Shown here piece after piece: positions 59,807-64,000 of a stretch of 64,000 nucleotides of DNA (positions within the stretch are counted from its first letter, which is position 1; every line of letters begins with the position of its first letter). Location: contig CAYTZN010000011.1 of assembly GCA_964442495.1 (NCBI GenBank), positions 1 to 64,000 on the forward strand, written 5' to 3'. Below the pieces are notes generated by a model. That model was not told the DNA's origin. It did not search any database and saw nothing but the letters and a program-made list of their open reading frames with translations. Made by a program: the position numbers and the translations under genes. Source of the DNA: CAYTZN01 sp964442495 (GTDB taxonomy: Bacteria; Pseudomonadota; Gammaproteobacteria; Legionellales; Legionellaceae).

Positions 59807-62800
59807 TTAGGCCGCAGGTGTTGTTTTAGAGGCAAGCTCTAAAGGTAGCTCGTTTTCTATTGTGTTGAAATGTCTTCGTGGCTTTGGTCTTTCAAAAAAG
59901 AACGAGCAGTGACCAGTAAAGATTTTTGAGAAAATAAGCTGTGGGATTACCGCCAATATCAAGGTAATGTTACCGAGCAGTTGGAGCCAAAAATTTGAAT
60001 TTGTATCTATTTGGTTGTCTTTGCTGTGCAGCCTTGCCGTGAATTTTTCTCTGAAGACGTCATAGGTGGCCTGAGACGGTAGTTTATCAGGATGATTCAT
60101 GACGAAGGTATCAACATCGGCACTTAATTTTGCAGCAAGTAGTTTGACATTTTCCCCACACGAGTATTTATCGCGAGTAAGCCCTGCACCATATCTTTTC
60201 ATGGAGGCAAGCATTTGATAAAGCTTATTGATAGACTGCGTGTATTTAGGTTCTGTTTTTTTAAACGTTTCAAGAATAGTTATCGCCGTGGTATGGCGTG
60301 TTAGTGTTATTTCATCCGTAAGGGGGATGTCTGCCACATTATCCTTCTCATCAAGAAGATCAGCTTTTATTTCATAAAGCAGCGGTTTTAAATGTTTACC
60401 AGGAAAACGGGCAAGATTATTTTGAATCGTGAGAAGTACTTCATCACTGTTTCCGGTTGTGTTGTAGAGTGCTAGTTCTTGTTTAAGCGTTGCAATAAAT
60501 ATTTCACGGGCTTTTTGATCGGTTGACGTTAAAAAATCTTTAAAATAGTAGTCTTTTGTCCGTTTGGACACATACTGGTCTAAAGCATCTTGTGTTTTGT
60601 TAACAAACATGGCACGTGCTGTATTTTTTCTTTCCAGACGTAGGTGTTCTTGTTTAAGGTTTTTCTCACGGCATAATTCTGTTATTTGGTCACGTAAAAT
60701 ACTCAGTAAAGGATGAAGCGATGAGCGTATTTTTAGAGTGCTGGATGCAATGCCTTCATCCTTTAGGCTCCCTGGCTCGAGAGAGGCTATTTCAAACTTC
60801 GTTGTTAATGCATCAATGGCTACTTTAAGCGCCTCAATCGAAGACGATGTTGCTTCATCATCATGATTTTTTAGTGTTTCGTCGAGTTCGATTTTTAGAG
60901 CATCGATACCTGTAATTACTTCAACCAGTTGATGGGATGTATTTTTTGCACTTTTGAGATCAAAGAGAATGGTTTTGTTTTCAAATAATGCAATGTCAGT
61001 CTCTAATTGGGATTTTTCCTTAAAAATAGGCGCTAATTTTTCATCAATTTCGAGAAGTTCCTGTTTGAGTGTTAAGTCTTGTTCGCAGAGAGCCTTTTGA
61101 GTGTCTTCATGTACCGATATAAGTGTGGGTAATGACGTGCTTGTTTCCAGGGAGGACAATAAACGCCGAACCATATCGCTAAAGTATTTTGGATTTGGGT
61201 TTCGTTTAAACAGGTCTTCCTGCTTTTTACAATAAGCTTGCCATTCTGGAACCAGTTCTTTATTAATAAGCGTTAATAGCTCAAAAAATCCATGGTGTTC
61301 TTTCGTACTTGGCGCATTAGGGTTAACAATAGTATCAATGGGTTCAAAAGACACTTTTGGCTTTTTGCTGGTACTTTTTAAATCTTCGTTGAGTGAGGTT
61401 ATGACAGCGGGCAAGGCCTTTAGTAACCGTTGGTAATATGCAATTTGCTCAGCATTTTTGTTTTGCTCGCCTAGATTGGCAGTCACTTTTGATAGGGTGG
61501 TTTTTGTTCTCGTTAAAAGTGCCTCGTGTTGTTGCTGAAGGTCTTGTTGTTGAGCTATTTTCTGAGGCATGACTGACAAATCACGGTCTAGCTCCTCTTT
61601 TAATGGAGGGAGGTCGTCATACAGTGTATCTACTTTGGTTTCTTGCGCTGTTATTTTTTGGTCTAATTCGTTAATTGCCAAACAAAGTGCGTCTTTATTT
61701 GCTAGAACATCGGTCAATAGGGTTTCTAATGCTGTGTGTGTTGATTCGCTTTTCAAGGCTTGAAGTTTGCCATTAAAAAAATCTTGATTGTCTTTCAGTG
61801 TTTGAATAGCCTCATCGATAAAATTCAATAACGTCTGTCGTATAAAAATGACCGAGCCTCCAACGGATAGAGCACCTTCGGTTGCACATTGTAGGTCATC
61901 AGGAAGAGGGTTTTTCGCGTAGCTAATATCAAGCGCGCTTTCTTTGTGTTGATTTATAAGCTCTAGAATCTCAGCGTTGCCTTCGAGTTTTAATATGTCA
62001 TTGACGGGGGTAGATAAGTAAAATGCTTTCTTTTGTAAGAGCAATGTCACGGCGTCTTCGTGTGCATTAGCGTGGTATTCAATATCAGCCACGGTGTGTT
62101 GAGCTGACGCTATATACGCTTGAGTTTGCTGTATAAATTCGGCATGTGGTACTTGCAGCTTTTCTAGCTCATGGTTCGTGAGCTTTTTTAGCACGTCTGC
62201 GCGGGCTTTATCACTTTCAAGACGTTTAAAGCCATCGTCTATTAAAGGGGCTGCATGCGGGTAGTCGTTACGGTGTTGCGCGCCATATTTGGCTAAATAT
62301 CGTCGAGTAATAGGCATGACGACCTGATTTAATAAACGTTTGCGCTCCTGTACATATTCTTCTGATAAATGGCGAGTCTCAGTGTATAAATCACCATTGG
62401 GTAGTGTCGCCACCCCTTCCTCTGTAAATCGTGGCGTAAGATTTTCTCGTGTTACTTCATAGGAGTAGGAGCGTGTCTCTCTACCATCACCTGTGAGATG
62501 TTTTACTTTGTGAATTCCTGTTTCCTTTTTGGTGTTTCCCGCAATGATGGTGTTTCTAAGCAAGGTGCTGGGTACTAGAGGATTGAAAAAGGAAACGAGA
62601 TCTGCAAAATTTTCTGGAACATTTTGTACTAAAGCTCCTAGGATACCCACAAGTTCATAGGTCATGGGGTGTCGGGGTGTTAATAATTCAAGTTTTAGAT
62701 GCTCCACGAGATAAGTGGAAATGGTCATGGGTTTTTGGTCGGATAGATTGTCTAAGCGAAGCGTGGATAGTTGGTGTATAAAAATCTTAATAATTTCATT

Positions 62801-63265
62801 CAATTGTGCGTGATTTTTTTTGGGAAAAGATGAAAAAAGAAGGTCTTTTTTACCTAAAAGATTTTGTAAAATGGCATCGAGTAATGTTGGTTCAGGGGAT
62901 GCTTTTGCCTCGACAATGCATTGTGGCAAGTGTTGTGAAATCGCCAGTATCAACATGTTTTGCTGAGCATTATTTGCATTTTTTAGCCTATTTAGGGTAA
63001 GAAATTTAGGAATGGTAGGCAAAAAATTCATAATGGTTGGAATGTTACCGTTACTCAACATGGGTAAAATTGAGCCATGCAAAATGGAGATTAGCTCTTC
63101 GGTGGTTTGAACTTGCTTCATGGCATGCAATGCTTCAGGACAAGATTTTTTGTTTGTAGGGTATTTGGCAGTTAATGCTTTAATATTTGCAAGTGTTGTC
63201 GCTAAAAGATGACTCAACTCACTGTCGGCGTATGTTTTATAAGTGCTTTTGGGTGAAGAAGTCAT
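59807..63265 (-). CDS. Giant coiled-coil protein with C-terminal membrane module (effector-like)
   Basis: 1152 residues, not assigned to a known enzyme. The central part (about 480-900) is rich in Gln/Glu/Lys/Leu heptads, for example LQQQHEALLTRTKTTLSKV, indicating long coiled coils. The C-terminus has a basic/acidic block (FTARLHSKDNQ), a hydrophobic segment at 1093-1112 (WLQLLGNITLILAVIPQLIF), then TGHCSFFFERPK and a 26-residue tail with several Glu. The next gene has the same C-terminal module. No signal peptide. I infer a type IV (Dot/Icm-like) effector or related surface-independent protein. ATG 63265 has TTGGAG 8 nt upstream. Confidence 0.7.
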   Translation of the reverse strand: MTSSPKSTYKTYADSELSHLLATTLANIKALTAKYPTNKKSCPEALHAMKQVQTTEELISILHGSILPMLSNGNIPTIMNFLPTIPKFLTLNRLKNANNAQQNMLILAISQHLPQCIVEAKASPEPTLLDAILQNLLGKKDLLFSSFPKKNHAQLNEIIKIFIHQLSTLRLDNLSDQKPMTISTYLVEHLKLELLTPRHPMTYELVGILGALVQNVPENFADLVSFFNPLVPSTLLRNTIIAGNTKKETGIHKVKHLTGDGRETRSYSYEVTRENLTPRFTEEGVATLPNGDLYTETRHLSEEYVQERKRLLNQVVMPITRRYLAKYGAQHRNDYPHAAPLIDDGFKRLESDKARADVLKKLTNHELEKLQVPHAEFIQQTQAYIASAQHTVADIEYHANAHEDAVTLLLQKKAFYLSTPVNDILKLEGNAEILELINQHKESALDISYAKNPLPDDLQCATEGALSVGGSVIFIRQTLLNFIDEAIQTLKDNQDFFNGKLQALKSESTHTALETLLTDVLANKDALCLAINELDQKITAQETKVDTLYDDLPPLKEELDRDLSVMPQKIAQQQDLQQQHEALLTRTKTTLSKVTANLGEQNKNAEQIAYYQRLLKALPAVITSLNEDLKSTSKKPKVSFEPIDTIVNPNAPSTKEHHGFFELLTLINKELVPEWQAYCKKQEDLFKRNPNPKYFSDMVRRLLSSLETSTSLPTLISVHEDTQKALCEQDLTLKQELLEIDEKLAPIFKEKSQLETDIALFENKTILFDLKSAKNTSHQLVEVITGIDALKIELDETLKNHDDEATSSSIEALKVAIDALTTKFEIASLEPGSLKDEGIASSTLKIRSSLHPLLSILRDQITELCREKNLKQEHLRLERKNTARAMFVNKTQDALDQYVSKRTKDYYFKDFLTSTDQKAREIFIATLKQELALYNTTGNSDEVLLTIQNNLARFPGKHLKPLLYEIKADLLDEKDNVADIPLTDEITLTRHTTAITILETFKKTEPKYTQSINKLYQMLASMKRYGAGLTRDKYSCGENVKLLAAKLSADVDTFVMNHPDKLPSQATYDVFREKFTARLHSKDNQIDTNSNFWLQLLGNITLILAVIPQLIFSKIFTGHCSFFFERPKPRRHFNTIENELPLELASKTTPAA

Positions 63266-63367
63266 GTGTTTCTCCAATCATTTATGAGTTAAAATCGCTC
63301 TTATTGTAGACCATAAACATTAAGCGAGCATTAAAAAATCAATTTAATTGGTTTTTTAGTGTTTTAT

Positions 63368-64000
63368 TTAGCAAGCCGGGGCTGTAAGTGTTTCAGCTTG
63401 CTTTTCTACGGCATCAAAAACCTTCATGTTTTGTTTTTCAAAAAAGAAAGCATATCGACCCGTAGTGATTTTTGAATAAATCAGTTGTGGAATAACAAAT
63501 AAAATAAGCAAAATATTTCCAAGCAATTGCAGCCATTTGTTTCGGTGTTCGTGCATGATGTCATTTTTGCTGTGGAGCCTTGCTGTAAATTGTTCCTTGA
63601 AGGCCTCGTATTTTTCTTGCGGAGGAACGGCTCCTGGAGTGTTATGGTTATTGATGATAAATAAATGCAAGTCTAATTTTAGTTGCTCTGCTAAAGCACT
63701 TACCTCTGCACCACATTTTGGGCTCTTTTTTGTAAGACCAAGACCATACTGACGCATGAGTTCGATTTTTGAATAGAGCAATTGAAGACTATCAGCATAA
63801 GTGGGTTTTGTGGCGGTTAGATGATTTAAGATACCTAGAACTTCCGGGTCTCGGTGGTCATTGGCAAGGTAGGGCTCGTTCGCCTCAAGAAGAGAGGCTT
63901 TGATTTTATTTAGAAGTGATTTTAAGTGAATGCCAGGAAATTTTGCAGTGTTATCCCGAATGGCTTGAAGAACGCCTGCATTTTCGCCCGTTTGCTCGTA
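63368..64000 (-). CDS. Paralogue of the giant coiled-coil protein (5' end outside the window)
   Basis: The frame is open to the window edge, so only the last 210 residues are seen. It aligns throughout with the end of the neighbour: KFPGIHLKSLLNKIKASLLE vs RFPGKHLKPLLYEIKADLLD, MRQYGLGLTKKSPKCG vs MKRYGAGLTRDKYSCG, EQFTARLHSKND, and WLQLLGNILLILFVIPQLIY. TGRYAFFFEKQ follows. Start and N-terminal content are unknown. The 102-nt gap to the neighbour suggests tandem duplication. Confidence 0.75.
   Translation of the reverse strand, partial: YEQTGENAGVLQAIRDNTAKFPGIHLKSLLNKIKASLLEANEPYLANDHRDPEVLGILNHLTATKPTYADSLQLLYSKIELMRQYGLGLTKKSPKCGAEVSALAEQLKLDLHLFIINNHNTPGAVPPQEKYEAFKEQFTARLHSKNDIMHEHRNKWLQLLGNILLILFVIPQLIYSKITTGRYAFFFEKQNMKVFDAVEKQAETLTAPAC

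Noticed and set aside
1..64000. CRISPR array or prophage
   Set aside because: No regularly spaced direct repeats, cas genes, integrase or phage structural genes were seen in the window.

Overview
The window is an AT-rich gammaproteobacterial chromosome segment that I attribute to Legionella or a close relative. The attribution is inference, based on four things: an uninterrupted secE-nusG-rplKAJL-rpoBC-str-S10-spc-alpha block followed by ssb, a yajR-type transporter and an accessory fatty-acid cluster; a long S14 with a zinc ribbon; a lipid-A type very-long-chain acyl cluster (Legionella lipid A is known to carry such chains); and two giant coiled-coil proteins ending in a membrane-hairpin module of the kind I associate with Legionella effector-like proteins. 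No database search was possible.

Layout. 1-30,090: the 3' end of tRNA-Trp, then the transcription/translation superoperon on the + strand: secE, nusG, rplK, rplA, L10 leader, rplJ, rplL, rpoB, rpoC, rpsL, rpsG, fusA, tuf, and rpsJ through rplQ. Hairpins lie at rplA/rplJ, rplL/rpoB, rpoB/rpoC, rpoC/rpsL, rpsQ/rplN and rpmJ/rpsM; the last three overlap candidate promoters. 30,114-34,110: a scar region with a decayed IS5-like element, an aminoglycoside/hydroxyurea-type kinase, tag, an alpha/beta hydrolase and about 0.9 kb of gene debris. 34,111-36,062: ssb and yajR on the - strand. 36,246-41,849: a + strand cluster of FabL-like reductase, long acyl carrier protein, double-hotdog dehydratase, a ketosynthase, a ketosynthase-like partner without the catalytic Cys, and an LpxL-type acyltransferase. 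It resembles the rhizobial acpXL/lpxXL system.

41,857-44,983: dapF with the small lipoprotein lptM (-), an esterase, ratA and rnfH (+), and bamE (-). 45,025-48,687: a - strand module of GtrB-type glycosyltransferase, GtrA-type flippase, YdjC/ChbG-type deacetylase and ArnT/PMT-type transferase. Its parts match the lipid-A hexosamine pathway of Francisella, and it sits between bamE and fur. 49,011-54,679: fur (+) facing a tightly coupled - strand operon of C39-like peptidase, RLAN/RimK-type ATP-grasp ligase, GCS2-type ligase and N-formylglutamate amidohydrolase, an uncharacterised amidoligase system and the best candidate here for undescribed biology. A BON-domain protein and a DUF4442 hotdog protein follow.

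54,680-59,800: an AT-rich intergenic region with two DnaA-box-like sites, then uvrA, lemA and htpX (+), closed by a symmetric bidirectional terminator. 59,807-64,000: two tandem paralogous effector-like genes (-), the second cut by the window edge. Two envelope modules (very-long acyl chains and hexosamine transfer) therefore lie near the essential core and could both act on lipid A.
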